Shown in pieces: positions 45,341-54,719 of a stretch of DNA of 64,000 nt. The stretch covers positions 2,889,501-2,953,500 of the forward strand of contig NZ_CP104992.1 in NCBI RefSeq assembly GCF_030323265.1, written 5' to 3'. Under the pieces are notes generated by a model. That model saw only the letters and a program-made list of their open reading frames with translations, made no database searches and had not been told where the DNA came from. A program made the position numbers and the translations under genes. The DNA is from Terrirhizobium terrae (GTDB lineage: Bacteria; Pseudomonadota; Alphaproteobacteria; Rhizobiales; Rhizobiaceae). Positions within the stretch are counted from its first letter, which is position 1, and every line of letters starts with the position of its first letter.

Positions 45341-45478
45341 TCAGACCTTGGCCGGATCGACCAATCCGAGCCAGGTCGACAACGCCAATAGTGGCGAACC
45401 CCAAAAGATCAGTATGAGCATATAGGCGAGCGCCAGGCCGCCCAGGATCAGCATGCGCTTGTCGATCTGTCTTTTCAC
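45341..45478 (-). CDS. Small membrane protein downstream of the Atm1-type exporter
   Basis: A 45-residue protein starting at GTG: VKRQIDKRMLILGGLALAYM, then one long hydrophobic stretch (LILIFWGSPLLALSTWLGL). It lies 29 bp after the Atm1-like gene on the same strand and may be co-transcribed. No family is recognised; an accessory subunit is possible but speculative. Confidence 0.5.
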   Translation of the reverse strand: MKRQIDKRMLILGGLALAYMLILIFWGSPLLALSTWLGLVDPAKV

Positions 45479-45507
45479 GTTGGTTCTTCCGCCCTGTTTT
45501 TCCAATT

Positions 45508-47412
45508 TTATTCGGCAGCAGGCTTGCCGCGGGTGACGACACCGAGGTCGTCGCTCTCGCGCACCTGCCGCAGATGTTCTTCTGCCTGGGTCGCTTCGCG
45601 CTGGCGGTTCCACATCGAGGCATAAAGGCCGTCCTGCGCCAGCAGTTCGGCATGGGTGCCGCGCTCGGCGATCTCGCCGGCACGCAGCACGATGATCTCG
45701 TCGGCACCGATGACGGTCGAAAGTCGGTGTGCGATGACGAGCGTCGTGCGGTTTTTCGAGACCTGGTCGAGCGCCGACTGGATCTCGTGCTCGGTCGTCG
45801 TGTCGAGCGCCGAGGTCGCTTCGTCGAGGATGAGGATCGGCGGTGCCTTGAGGATGGTGCGGGCGATCGCCACGCGCTGCTTCTCGCCACCGGAAAGTTT
45901 TAGCCCTCGCTCGCCGACCATCGTGTCATAGCCATCGGGCAATTGCTTGATGAATGTGTCAATCTGGGCGATCTCGGCCGCTGCCTGAACCTCCGGCTCG
46001 GAGGCGCCAGGCCGTCCGTAGCGGATGTTGTAGGCGACCGTGTCGTTGAACAGGACCGTATCCTGCGGCACCATGCCGATCGCCGCGCGCAGCGATTTCT
46101 GGGTCACGTCACGCACATCCTGCCCGTCGATGGTGATCGACCCGTCCTGGATGTCGTAGAAGCGGTAGAGCAGGCGGGAGATGGTCGACTTGCCGGCGCC
46201 CGACGGGCCGACGATCGCAACCGTCTTGCCGGCCGGCACCTCGAACGAAATTCCCTTCAGGATCGGCCGGGCCGGATCATAGGAGAAACGCACATCCTTG
46301 AAGGCAATGGCGCCTTTTTCCGTGGTGGCCGGATTGAGCGCAAGCGCCTTCGCATCCGGGCGGTCGACGACTTCGGCTTCCACTTCCAGAAGATCGAACA
46401 TCTGCTCGATATCGGTCAGGCCCTGGCGGATTTCGCGATAGACGAAGCCGATGAAGTTGAGCGGTACCGACAGCTGCATCAGCAGCGCATTGACGAAGAC
46501 GAAGTCGCCGATCGTCTGTTCGCCACGCTGCACGGCGAGCGCCGACATGATCATGATGATCGCCTGGCCGAGGCCGAAGATTACGCCCTGACCGAAGTTC
46601 AGCCAGCCGAGCGAGGTCCAGACCTGCGTCGCGGCCTTCTCGTATTTGGCCATGGAGACGTCGAAGCGCTTGGCCTCCATCTCCTCATTGCCGAAATACT
46701 TGACCGTCTCGAAGTTCAGGAGCGAGTCGATCGCCTTGGTATTGGCGTCGGTATCGCTGTCGTTCATCGTCCGGCGGATCGCGATGCGCCAGTCGCTGGC
46801 CTTGATGGTGAACCAGATATAGGCAGCAACCGTTGCGGCGGTGACGGCGAGATACCAGAAACCATAGGCCGCCCAGAAGATGATCGCCGTCAGCACGAAC
46901 TCGATCAGCGTCGGGACCGAGTTGAGAATGGTAAAGCGGACGATCGTCTCTATACCCTTGGTGCCGCGCTCGATGATGCGCGACAGTCCGCCGGTCTTGC
47001 GCTCCAGATGGAAGCGCAAGGAGAGCTGGTGCATGTGGATGAAGGTCTTGTTGGCGAGCTGGCGCACCGCATACTGGCCGACGGATGCAAACAGCGCGTC
47101 GCGCAGCTGGTTGAGGCCAACCTGCAGGATGCGCGTGAAGTTATAGGCGATGACCAGCACGACGGCGCCGAGAAGGAAGGCGGGTAGGATGCCTGCCATG
47201 TCCAGCTTGCCGTTTAGTGCATCCGTCGCCCATTTGAAGAAATAGGGGACGGAAAGCAGCACGAGCTTGGCGAGAAGCAGGAAGAAGGTGGCCCAAAGGA
47301 CGCGGGCCTTCAGGTCCGCGCGACCGGTTGGCCACATATAGGGCCACAGGTTGACCAGGGTACCGAGCGGGTTGCCGTCATCCGCCGATACGATCTTCTT
47401 CTTGCTTGCCAT
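45508..47412 (-). CDS. Atm1/HMT1-type ABC exporter
   Basis: A 634-residue ABC half-exporter of the Atm1 class, which exports glutathione-metal or glutathione-sulfur conjugates. The membrane part has six helices and the class motif GGLSRIIERGTKGIETI plus DSLLNFETVKYFGNE. The ATPase domain has Walker A GPSGAGKST, signature LSGGEKQR and Walker B ILILDEATSALD. Bacterial relatives protect against heavy metals or supply Fe-S pathways. Closely following small-protein and divergent unknown genes give no further hint. Confidence 0.93.
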   Translation of the reverse strand: MASKKKIVSADDGNPLGTLVNLWPYMWPTGRADLKARVLWATFFLLLAKLVLLSVPYFFKWATDALNGKLDMAGILPAFLLGAVVLVIAYNFTRILQVGLNQLRDALFASVGQYAVRQLANKTFIHMHQLSLRFHLERKTGGLSRIIERGTKGIETIVRFTILNSVPTLIEFVLTAIIFWAAYGFWYLAVTAATVAAYIWFTIKASDWRIAIRRTMNDSDTDANTKAIDSLLNFETVKYFGNEEMEAKRFDVSMAKYEKAATQVWTSLGWLNFGQGVIFGLGQAIIMIMSALAVQRGEQTIGDFVFVNALLMQLSVPLNFIGFVYREIRQGLTDIEQMFDLLEVEAEVVDRPDAKALALNPATTEKGAIAFKDVRFSYDPARPILKGISFEVPAGKTVAIVGPSGAGKSTISRLLYRFYDIQDGSITIDGQDVRDVTQKSLRAAIGMVPQDTVLFNDTVAYNIRYGRPGASEPEVQAAAEIAQIDTFIKQLPDGYDTMVGERGLKLSGGEKQRVAIARTILKAPPILILDEATSALDTTTEHEIQSALDQVSKNRTTLVIAHRLSTVIGADEIIVLRAGEIAERGTHAELLAQDGLYASMWNRQREATQAEEHLRQVRESDDLGVVTRGKPAAE

Positions 47413-47597
47413 GAATGAACTCCGGGGCGCAGAGGCTTGCGCTCCCGGGACATAGGCGGCGTAAGGTCGTGATGCAATGCATCGCGGGCGATGTTTGCCT
47501 GCAATGCGCCGATTTCTGCAGGGACGCCAAGGTCCGGCGAGCGTCCAGCCGCTGGCGAGCTGCCTTCTCCAAAATTACCCTGGCAGGCTCAACCCGG

Positions 47598-48326
47598 TCA
47601 GATCTGGATCGTTACGTCGGGAGCAGGCTTCGGCGTGGTCCAAGACAGATAGTAATAGGTATCGCCGATCATGCCGAAATAGGAACTGGCGCCGCTCACC
47701 TTGTCGATATGGCTACCGTTGTCGCTGCGGACGTATTTGCCATAGGGATCGCGCTTCAGATGATCCCGCAGATAAGCGCTCCAGTCGGAAGTCTCCACGG
47801 CGGTGATGTCCTGCGAGGTTTCCGTTTCCTCTGCGGCGGTGGTCTTGTCGGCGAACGATGGTCTATCGGAGGAAGCCGTCTTGTCGGTGCTGTCCTTCTT
47901 ATCGGAAACGTCGCGCCCGCTGATCTGCTCGCCGGCAACAACGTCCGTCACGATCAGCGTGCCTGCCTCAAGCGCCGCCTGCATCGCCTCAGCCATAGCC
48001 TTCGTATCGGGGCTGGTGGCCAGTGCGTCAATCTTCTGCTGCAGTGCCTTCATGAAAGCGTCGGATGAGATATCCTCCACCGAGCCGCCGATCTCGTCGG
48101 CAGCTTCCGCGCCACCGGTCATCGCCTGCTGCTGCAGCCTCGTGATCAGAGACGATAGCGCCGTGTCGTCTTCATCATCGTGGTCGCTGGAGGCATAAAG
48201 CATATCGGCGAGAGAGCCGAGCGACGAGCTGGAGGTGCCGCTATCTTTCTCGCTCAAAGCTTCGTTGAACGCCTTGAGCGCAATCTGTTGCGTCCAGACT
48301 CGGACGGAATTGATGCTGGAAACCAT
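47598..48326 (-). CDS. Unknown protein with disordered middle
   Basis: A 242-residue protein. Residues 1-110 are helical (MVSSINSVRVWTQQIALKAF and DAFMKALQQKIDALA), 130-175 are rich in Ser/Asp/Lys/Thr and look disordered, and the C-terminal ~55 residues form an aromatic segment (DWSAYLRDHLKRDPYGKYVR, DTYYYLSW). No signal peptide or membrane segment. The start is set to ATG 48326, five bases from GAGG; an extension from TTG 48344 is possible. No family recognised. Confidence 0.6.
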   Translation of the reverse strand: MVSSINSVRVWTQQIALKAFNEALSEKDSGTSSSSLGSLADMLYASSDHDDEDDTALSSLITRLQQQAMTGGAEAADEIGGSVEDISSDAFMKALQQKIDALATSPDTKAMAEAMQAALEAGTLIVTDVVAGEQISGRDVSDKKDSTDKTASSDRPSFADKTTAAEETETSQDITAVETSDWSAYLRDHLKRDPYGKYVRSDNGSHIDKVSGASSYFGMIGDTYYYLSWTTPKPAPDVTIQI

Positions 48327-48437
48327 TTTTTCCTCGTCTGCCAAGTGCTGCGCCGGTTGAAATAGACTCTTGCCAATAGCGAGATGGTTGCAGGCATGGC
48401 ATGCGCGAGACTTGCGATCAGACCGCGGGCTGTCCTG

Positions 48438-48455
48438 CTCCCGTGATCACGGGAG
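48438..48455. promoter_or_regulatory. 18-bp perfect palindrome
   Basis: CTCCCGTGATCACGGGAG is self-complementary without a loop. It sits between the divergent unknown gene (start 48326) and the YrbL-like gene (start 48621), a place suited to an operator. No regulator is known to me for this sequence. The rest of 48327-48620 shows no gene. Confidence 0.4.
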
Positions 48456-48620
48456 AAGTGGCCATGCGGGATCAGACCATAAGCCCTCTGAAATGCCGAT
48501 GGCATCGGCCCTCTGTGTCGGCAATGCCACGCAGTCTCGTTTCCATTGTCATTAAACGGTCATGAGATCTTCACAATTCGGGCGACTCCACTACCATTAC
48601 GCGTGAGGAGAACGCGTGCC

Positions 48621-49322
48621 ATGCAGCACTACATTGATCTGTCTTTCTGGACAAAGTGCGCCGAAGGCAGTCAGCGCGAGATTTACCAGAACCCGTCTGA
48701 TCCCGACGTATTGGTCAAGGTGGTCAAGGCGCATGGACGCGGCGAGCGCGGTGCGCGCAAAAGTTCGCGCAAGATGCAGTGGCTGCGCCGTTTCCGGCGG
48801 TTCGGCGCCTATATGACCTTTCACCGCGAGATCGACGAATATCTGGAACAGGCGCGCAAGGTGAACAGCGACGAGAGCTTCGACCTGCCCATTCCGCGCA
48901 TCTTCGGCCTGACCCATACGTCCAACGGCCTCGGCCTGCTGGTGGAACGCATCGCCAATCGAGACGGCAAGCTTTCACCGACCCTTACTCAGCTGATCTT
49001 TTCGGGGCGCCTGACCGAGGCTCATTTGCGGCTGGTCGACCAGTTCTTCGACCGATGCCGCGAGAGCCACGTCGTGCTCATGGACATCAATCCTGGCAAC
49101 TTCGTCATCACCGATCGATCCGGTCGCGAGGAGATCTTCTGCATCGACGGCACGGGCGAGAAGCATTTCTTCAAGATCTATGCGGCGAGCCAGTCGCTGA
49201 ACAATGTCAGGCTGCATTTCGCCCGCAAGAAGCTGCTCGACAAGGTCGGCCGTTTTCAGGTTCTGGCGCGTGAAAAAGCCGCGAGCCAGGTGCCGCTGGA
49301 AGCCTGTCCCGCCTCCCATTGA
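48621..49322 (+). CDS. YrbL-like (PhoP regulatory network) protein
   Basis: A 233-residue protein of the YrbL-PhoP_reg family. It starts YIDLSFWTKCAEGSQREIYQ and carries the kinase-like core LVKVVKAHGRG, LGLLVERIANRDGKLSPTL and HVVLMDINPGNFVI. The last block resembles the HxDxxxxN catalytic loop of small-molecule kinases (here MDINPGNFVI), so a phosphotransfer role is possible. The start at 48621 is preferred over 48546; GAGGAG lies upstream. Confidence 0.8.
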   Translation: MQHYIDLSFWTKCAEGSQREIYQNPSDPDVLVKVVKAHGRGERGARKSSRKMQWLRRFRRFGAYMTFHREIDEYLEQARKVNSDESFDLPIPRIFGLTHTSNGLGLLVERIANRDGKLSPTLTQLIFSGRLTEAHLRLVDQFFDRCRESHVVLMDINPGNFVITDRSGREEIFCIDGTGEKHFFKIYAASQSLNNVRLHFARKKLLDKVGRFQVLAREKAASQVPLEACPASH

Positions 49323-49720
49323 ATTTGCTCACGGCACGCCGACACAGCGCCCCGGGCGATCGTCCGGTGCAGTGTAAAGGGAGGGGCAGGCGGTGATGTC
49401 ATGGGTTTGGTATGTATAGGCTTTCCGCCTGCCCCGGCCGTTTTCAGGTCTTTCGAGAGGTGTCAGTTCCCGTCAAACCTCTACAGCCATCATCGGAAAC
49501 CGCGCCCCTGAAGCCAGGGACGAGCCGGGTGGGCATTTCCGGCTCGCGAACCCGGTTTCCCATCCGATGACGAGGCAATTATGGGGATAGGCTTTTTGAC
49601 GGGGACGAAATTCGCGCCGAAAAACGACAAGCCGTTGATTTATCTCGGCTAGAATTTCGCGAAAGCCTAGAATCGTCCCCGTCCCTGACGCCGAGTGGCG
49701 CCAGATATCCACCTGTCGGA
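49323..49720. other. 398-bp intergenic region with inverted repeats
   Basis: No convincing gene is present. GACGGGGACGA (49598-49608) pairs with TCGTCCCCGTC (49673-49683) across ~64 bases; a shorter pair GGCAGGCG/CGCCTGCC lies further left. These could form a structured RNA or a repeat element between the convergent YrbL-like and LysM genes. A minus-strand frame (49473-49904) continues into the LysM gene in another frame and is not credible. Confidence 0.45.
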
Positions 49721-51547
49721 TCAGCCCTTGCGGTGCATCAACCGTTCGCGGTGCAGCTCCTCGGAATCCGGGCGGTAGTCGCTCGGAACGCCGAAGATTT
49801 GGCCGGGCTGGATGATGTCCGGATTGGTGATCTGCGCCTCGTTGGCGAGGTAGATCGTCGTGTAGCGCACGCCCTGGCCATAGGCACGGCGCGCGATTTG
49901 CCACAGCGTGTCGCCACGACGGATGATCACGGAGCTGCGCTCGCTCTGCGTCAGTGGAGCTTGTTCGATCATCCGGGCGCCACCGGTGGAGGCGTCGGCA
50001 AGTGGCTGCTCGCCGTTCAACTGACGTGCAAGCGCCGGTCCGATGGCTTCGCTGATCATCCGGGTCAGGTCGTTGAGGGCTTCGCCGACGGCTGCGACAT
50101 CGCGCGGCAGTGCATCAAGTGCTTGGCGCGCAGCGCCGGCGCTGCGGGCGGCCGCACCAACGACATCGGTTGCGCTGACCGGCGCGCCGGCCGGAAGACG
50201 ATATTCGGAGAGGGACTGCAGCGCGATGCCGGTCGCCGAACGGGCGGCAGCCATCGATTCCAGGCTCGGTTCCTTGCCTTCGGCATAGAGGGCCTTGAGC
50301 AGCGAGAATGCCTTGGCGAGTTCGTTGCGCAGGTTGTCGAACGCACCGCCATCGGTCGAGGTGGCCGGGCTCGCCGGCGAGGGCGATGCGACGGCGGCGA
50401 CCTGTTCGCCTGCCGGGCGGTTGAACGGAACTTCTACGCGAACCAGAACCTGTCCGGCGGAGCCGAGCGCTTCGACTGCGATGCGGTGATCGCCGACCGT
50501 GAGGTTGGCGCTGCCTTCGATGACGAAATGGCCGTCATTTCCGGCCTGGCTCTGACCGACGACCGAGCCGTCCGCCGATCCGCGGACCCGGATGCCGGAT
50601 TTCGCCACGCCGGCGATGAAGATCTTCGAGCCCTCGATTTCGACGGCGGAGATCTGGACTTCGCTGGCAGTGGTCGGGCGGGCGGGTACGGCCGCAGCTG
50701 ACGCAATATCCTGAGAGCCGGCGGTCGCCGGGGCAGTGGCGGCAGGGTTGGCAGCGGGAGCAGAGGTCTCGGCGCCAGCCGGAGCTGCGGAAGCGGCGTC
50801 GGTCGACGGCGTGGTGGTGGGCTGTGCCGTGGAGGCAGCCTGGCCGGGCTCCTGCGGAACCGCGATCAGGCGGCTCGCCTTGCCGGGCTTGGTGACCATG
50901 GCGAGCAGCTTTCCGCTCTTGTCAGCGGGGACGGAAACTGTGGCGATTTCCTCCGACGTCGTCACCTTGCCATCCTTGGCAGTAGCCTTGAGGACAAGCT
51001 GATGGTCTCCGGGCGGCAGCGGGTTGTCGAGCACGGCAGCGAAATCGCCGCTCGGGCCGACATCGAGCTTGGCAACGACGGATGCGCCGTTGGTAATTTC
51101 GAGGGTAGAGTTAGGTGCAGCATGTCCGGCGATGACGGCCGAGCCGTCCGGCTCGACGCGCAGCACATCGAAGGTCGGGACATCCGCGGCAGTGGCTGTG
51201 TCGGAAGGCGTGCTGGCGGCGGGAGCGCCATTGCCGGAAGCGTCAGGTGCCGCCGGGCTTGCCGATGCCGGGGAAGTCGGTGCCGAAGAGCCTGGTGCGG
51301 GAGAGGCCGGCGTCGCGGCTGGTGCACTGGCCTGCGGATCTGCCTTGGCGGTCTCCGCCGGTTTTTCGGCTGCGTCCGGTGCCTTGCCTTCGGTTACTGC
51401 ATCCTTAACGGCATCCCCGGCGGCATTGATCGCCTCACCGATCGGCTTGCCGTCATTGTTGATCCTGGGCATGACGACGAAGATCATCAGCAGGGATGCA
51501 ATGGCAAGTACAATCAGGGCGAGCCAGCCGGCACGGTTCTTCATCAT
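49721..51547 (-). CDS. LysM-domain cell-envelope protein
   Basis: A 608-residue protein. One N-terminal membrane anchor (WLALIVLAIASLLMIFVVM) is followed by long Ala/Pro/Thr/Ser-rich linkers and two Ig-like repeats (FDVLRVEPDGSAVIAGHAAP and VQISAVEIEGSKIFIAGVAK). The C-terminus has one LysM domain (IIRRGDTLWQIARRAYGQG ... PDIIQPGQIFGVP), which binds peptidoglycan. It probably spans the periplasm between inner membrane and cell wall. The function is otherwise unknown. Confidence 0.88.
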   Translation of the reverse strand: MMKNRAGWLALIVLAIASLLMIFVVMPRINNDGKPIGEAINAAGDAVKDAVTEGKAPDAAEKPAETAKADPQASAPAATPASPAPGSSAPTSPASASPAAPDASGNGAPAASTPSDTATAADVPTFDVLRVEPDGSAVIAGHAAPNSTLEITNGASVVAKLDVGPSGDFAAVLDNPLPPGDHQLVLKATAKDGKVTTSEEIATVSVPADKSGKLLAMVTKPGKASRLIAVPQEPGQAASTAQPTTTPSTDAASAAPAGAETSAPAANPAATAPATAGSQDIASAAAVPARPTTASEVQISAVEIEGSKIFIAGVAKSGIRVRGSADGSVVGQSQAGNDGHFVIEGSANLTVGDHRIAVEALGSAGQVLVRVEVPFNRPAGEQVAAVASPSPASPATSTDGGAFDNLRNELAKAFSLLKALYAEGKEPSLESMAAARSATGIALQSLSEYRLPAGAPVSATDVVGAAARSAGAARQALDALPRDVAAVGEALNDLTRMISEAIGPALARQLNGEQPLADASTGGARMIEQAPLTQSERSSVIIRRGDTLWQIARRAYGQGVRYTTIYLANEAQITNPDIIQPGQIFGVPSDYRPDSEELHRERLMHRKG

Positions 51548-51702
51548 CGAATGCCTCTTCAGGCGGATCTTCCGCTACTTTCCCGATTAGCCTGTTCCTC
51601 AAGTCTTAACAAGCTTTTCGCGTCATAAAGCCTTGCTCTTGCGGGCTTTTCCCGTCAATTTCGCGTTTGGCGGCGCCTGCGTCGCGCGCGTTGAAATGCC
51701 CA

Positions 51703-52320
51703 ATGGAGAAAACTGTGCCAATACGATCCATCTGCGTGTACTGCGGCTCCCAGCCCGGACGAGATCCCGCCTTCATCGCGGCCGGCCGCGCTCTCGGCAA
51801 ATCCATAGCGGCGCACGGAATCAGGCTCGTCTATGGCGGCGGCACCAAGGGCATTATGGGTGCGGTCGCCGCCGGCGTCCTGGCAAACGGCGGCGAGGTG
51901 ACCGGCATCATCCCGGAATTCCTCGTCGACATGGAGGCGACGCGCCATTCGCTCGGCCAGCTCAACGAACTGATTGTCACAAAGGACATGCACGAACGCA
52001 AGCACAAGATGTTCGAACGCTCGGATGCCTTCGTGACACTTCCGGGCGGCATCGGCACGCTGGAGGAGATCGTCGAGATCATGACCTGGGGCCAGCTCGG
52101 CCGTCACGAGAAGCCGATGGTCTTCGCCAATATCGAAGGTTTCTGGGATCCGATGCTCTCGCTGGTCACCCACATGCGCGAGCAGGGCTTCATCCACCGC
52201 GCCCATCTGGTCCAGCCGCTCGTCATTTCCGAGGTCGACGACATCGTACCGGCGATCCTGGAACGCGACGAGGCGAAAGCCTCTTCCGATGGCGAAGAGG
52301 CGGTTATTTCAAAGCTTTGA
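51703..52320 (+). CDS. LOG-family protein (TIGR00730, cytokinin riboside 5'-monophosphate phosphoribohydrolase)
   Basis: A ~205-residue Rossmann-fold LOG protein. The motifs are CVYCGSQPGRDP at the N-terminus, YGGGTKGIMGAVA, and the catalytic PGGIGTLEEI near residue 110. LOG enzymes cleave ribose-5-phosphate from cytokinin or other nucleotides; many bacterial members hydrolyse purine nucleotides. Two starts compete: ATG at 51703 and GTG at 51715. The GTG is six bases from GGAG and so has the better ribosome-binding site. Confidence 0.92.
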   Translation: MEKTVPIRSICVYCGSQPGRDPAFIAAGRALGKSIAAHGIRLVYGGGTKGIMGAVAAGVLANGGEVTGIIPEFLVDMEATRHSLGQLNELIVTKDMHERKHKMFERSDAFVTLPGGIGTLEEIVEIMTWGQLGRHEKPMVFANIEGFWDPMLSLVTHMREQGFIHRAHLVQPLVISEVDDIVPAILERDEAKASSDGEEAVISKL

Positions 52321-52375
52321 GGGGATGATTGAATGTCGCCTCTGGACGAGTGAAGAGCCGTAGAGAGATCTCTGT

Positions 52376-52405
52376 CGTCATCCTCGGGACAAGCCGAGGA
52401 TGACG
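52376..52405. repeat. Rhizobial-type intergenic palindrome
   Basis: CGTCATCCTCGG and CCGAGGATGACG are exact reverse complements around GACAAG. It is related in sequence to the ends of the element at 35931-36016. It lies between convergent LOG and cupin genes and could also help end transcription. Confidence 0.65.
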
Positions 52406-52415
52406 CCGAGGATGC

Positions 52416-52745
52416 TCAGTCGACGATGAAAAGCTTCGCGCCGACTTCGGTATAGGAGCGGTGCGGCTCGGCCTTGTCGGCCACCTGATAGCTCATGCCG
52501 GGCTTCAGGGTGAAGACGCGGCCGTCGGCAAGCTCGGTATGCAGCTCGCCTTCGAGGCAGAAGAGGATATGGCCCTTTTCGCACCAGTGATCGGCGAGAT
52601 AGCCCGGGGAGTGGTCGACGACGCGCACCCGGATGCCACCGAAATGGCGGGTCCGCCAGGTGGAGTGGCCGGTCTCGCCCTTGTGTTCCGTCGGCTCGAT
52701 GTCCGACCAGTCGGTCGTGCCGAAGGGAATGTCGCTCATCTGCAA
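52416..52745 (-). CDS. DHCW-motif cupin-fold protein
   Basis: A 109-residue single-domain cupin with the family motif in ADHWCEKGHILFCLEGEL; histidines and the cysteine likely bind a metal. It begins MSDIPFGTTDWSDIEPTEHK. TTG at 52745 is well spaced from AGGAG, whereas the ATG two codons later is further away. The substrate is unknown. It lies 12 bp downstream of the RarD-like gene on the same strand. Confidence 0.85.
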   Translation of the reverse strand: MQMSDIPFGTTDWSDIEPTEHKGETGHSTWRTRHFGGIRVRVVDHSPGYLADHWCEKGHILFCLEGELHTELADGRVFTLKPGMSYQVADKAEPHRSYTEVGAKLFIVD

Positions 52746-52757
52746 AGGTGGTTCTCC

Positions 52758-53684
52758 TTATTTCCCGCGCAGCTGCCTTAGCATCGCGACGGTATAGAGC
52801 GCGAGTGCCGCCCAGATCAGCACGAAACTGCCGAGCTTGATCATGCTCAGAGGCTCGTGGAAGGCAAAGACTGCGATCAGGAAGATCATCGTCGGCGCGA
52901 TATACTGCATGATGCCGATGGTGGAGAGTTTCAGGAGCTTGGCGCCGTTTGCATAGATCATCAGCGGCCCCGCGGTGACGATGCCGGCGAGCGCCAGCAT
53001 CGTGGTATCGAAGCCGTTGCCAACGAAGAAATGGCTCTGCCCGCTTACCTGCAGATAGATGACATAGGGCAGCATCGGAATGCTGATCAGGAGCACTTCG
53101 AGGAAGAAGCCTTGGTTCGGTCCGATCGGCAGCGTTTTGCGGAACAGTGCGTAGCAGCCCCAGGTGAAGGTCAGCGCCAGCGAGACCCAGGGCAGACCGC
53201 CCGCACCCCAGGTGAGGATCGCCACGCCGACGACCGCAAGACCGATCGCCGCGATCTGCAGAGGGGCGAGCCGCTCCTTCAGGATGACGGCCGCGAGGAA
53301 GATGCTGAACAGCGGGTTGATGAAGTAGCCGAGGGCTGCATCGAGCGCGTGTCCGGAGGCGACCGCCCAGACATAGATGCCCCAATTGGCGGTGATAAAG
53401 GCCGCGGTGACGCAGGCCATGCCAAGCATGCGTGGGTTCTTCAATGCCACAAGCACATCCTGCGTGCGGCGGAGCAGGATCAGCACGAGGCCGGCCACCG
53501 GAACCGACCAGATGGCGCGATGGGCAAGTACTTCCATCGCCGGAAGATGCGCCACGGCCTTCAGATAGAAGGGCAGGAACCCCCAGAGGAAATAGGCCGT
53601 GAGACCGAATGCGAAGCCGCGCGGCGTGTCCTCGTTCTGGGCCGCCGGAGGGGCGGCGGCAGGCTGGGTGGTGTCGGTGGCCAT
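52758..53684 (-). CDS. rarD: RarD-type EamA transporter
   Basis: A 308-residue ten-helix transporter of the RarD branch of the DMT superfamily. The diagnostic segments are GFAFGLTAYFLWGFLPFYLK at the N-terminus, ALGYFINPLFSIFLAAVILKE and PTMIFLIAVFAFHEPLS. RarD is linked to chloramphenicol sensitivity and may export metabolites; the substrate is unproven. The ATG at 53684 starts MATDTTQPA; the frame upstream to 53840 is not used. Confidence 0.9.
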   Translation of the reverse strand: MATDTTQPAAAPPAAQNEDTPRGFAFGLTAYFLWGFLPFYLKAVAHLPAMEVLAHRAIWSVPVAGLVLILLRRTQDVLVALKNPRMLGMACVTAAFITANWGIYVWAVASGHALDAALGYFINPLFSIFLAAVILKERLAPLQIAAIGLAVVGVAILTWGAGGLPWVSLALTFTWGCYALFRKTLPIGPNQGFFLEVLLISIPMLPYVIYLQVSGQSHFFVGNGFDTTMLALAGIVTAGPLMIYANGAKLLKLSTIGIMQYIAPTMIFLIAVFAFHEPLSMIKLGSFVLIWAALALYTVAMLRQLRGK

Positions 53685-53838
53685 GGCTGGGATCCTGAAG
53701 TGTTTCCGGCAGTCTGTTGTGATTTTGCTGCCGCAATACAGGATTAGCCGCCCGGCCGCCAATTCATTTACGTGAACCTTGCATTGAACGGCCTCATCCA
53801 TCCTGCCATCATGCCGGGAACATCTCTTGGGGGCTGCC

Positions 53839-54711
53839 ATGGATATCGACGATCAGCCTGCGCATCGCCAGGTCTATGCCCTGCAGCTTCTGGCTAGGAT
53901 CGGCGCGGAGAGCAATTCACGCCTGATGGCCGCCTTTGCGCGGGTGCCGCGGGAAAAATTCGTCGGCCCGCCGCCCTGGTCCTTCAGCGACGGCACGCGC
54001 TATCAGGCGGTGTCGTCGACCGATCCCGTCGTTCTCTATCAAGATGTCCTGGTCGGCCTAGATACTGCCCGCGGCATCAATAACGGCATGCCATCGCTGC
54101 ATGCGGCATCCTTCCACGCGCTCGGCATCCGTGAGGGCGAGACGGCGCTGCATCTGGGGGCGGGCACGGGCTATTATACGGCGATCATGGCTGAACTCGT
54201 TGGCCCTTCGGGCCGCGTGATCGCCATCGAATACGATGCGGGGCTCGCCGAGACGGCGAAGGCCAATCTCTCGGGATATCCCAATGTCGAGGTGATCCAG
54301 GGCGATGCAGCCGATTGGCCGAAGCAGGATGCCGACGTTGTCTATGCCAATTTCGCCCTCGACCACCCGCCAGCCCGCTGGGTCGACAATCTGGCGGTTT
54401 CCGGCCGTCTGCTGTTTCCGCTGGGCACGCCCGCCGTCGTCGACGGTCGCCGCGGCGGTTTTTCCCGCTATGCCGCTTTCCTGATGATCGACCGCCAGGC
54501 GCGCGGCTTCGGCGCCCGCTTCCTGCAACCCGTCGGCTTCATCTGGGGTGAGGGGCAGGAGGCAACTCCGCCCGGCCGCCATGCAGCCCTGGAGACAGCC
54601 TTTCGCGGCCGGGGCCTGCGCAGGGTGCGGAGCTTTCGCTGGCAGACGCCGCCGACGGGCAACGAATGGTACGGCGAGGAAGACTGGGGGCTGTCCTTCG
54701 ACGAGGTCTGA
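53839..54711 (+). CDS. Protein-L-isoaspartate methyltransferase-like protein
   Basis: A 290-residue PCMT-family methyltransferase. The isoaspartate-binding segment SRLMAAFARVPREKFVGPP and the SAM motif LHLGAGTGYYTAIMA are clear. The protein is longer than Pcm (about 210 residues) and lacks the canonical GSGYTTA spacing, so it may act on another substrate. It overlaps nothing; the next gene is convergent with an 8-bp gap. Confidence 0.85.
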   Translation: MDIDDQPAHRQVYALQLLARIGAESNSRLMAAFARVPREKFVGPPPWSFSDGTRYQAVSSTDPVVLYQDVLVGLDTARGINNGMPSLHAASFHALGIREGETALHLGAGTGYYTAIMAELVGPSGRVIAIEYDAGLAETAKANLSGYPNVEVIQGDAADWPKQDADVVYANFALDHPPARWVDNLAVSGRLLFPLGTPAVVDGRRGGFSRYAAFLMIDRQARGFGARFLQPVGFIWGEGQEATPPGRHAALETAFRGRGLRRVRSFRWQTPPTGNEWYGEEDWGLSFDEV

Positions 54712-54719
54712 CGCGAGCT

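Noticed and set aside
45943-47187. Plus-strand frame (~414 codons) over the Atm1-like gene
   Set aside because: Shadow of the real exporter; Asp/Arg/Val-rich, no domain.
49473-49904. Minus-strand frame of 143 codons
   Set aside because: Its first third is an off-frame reading of the LysM gene, and the rest is intergenic.
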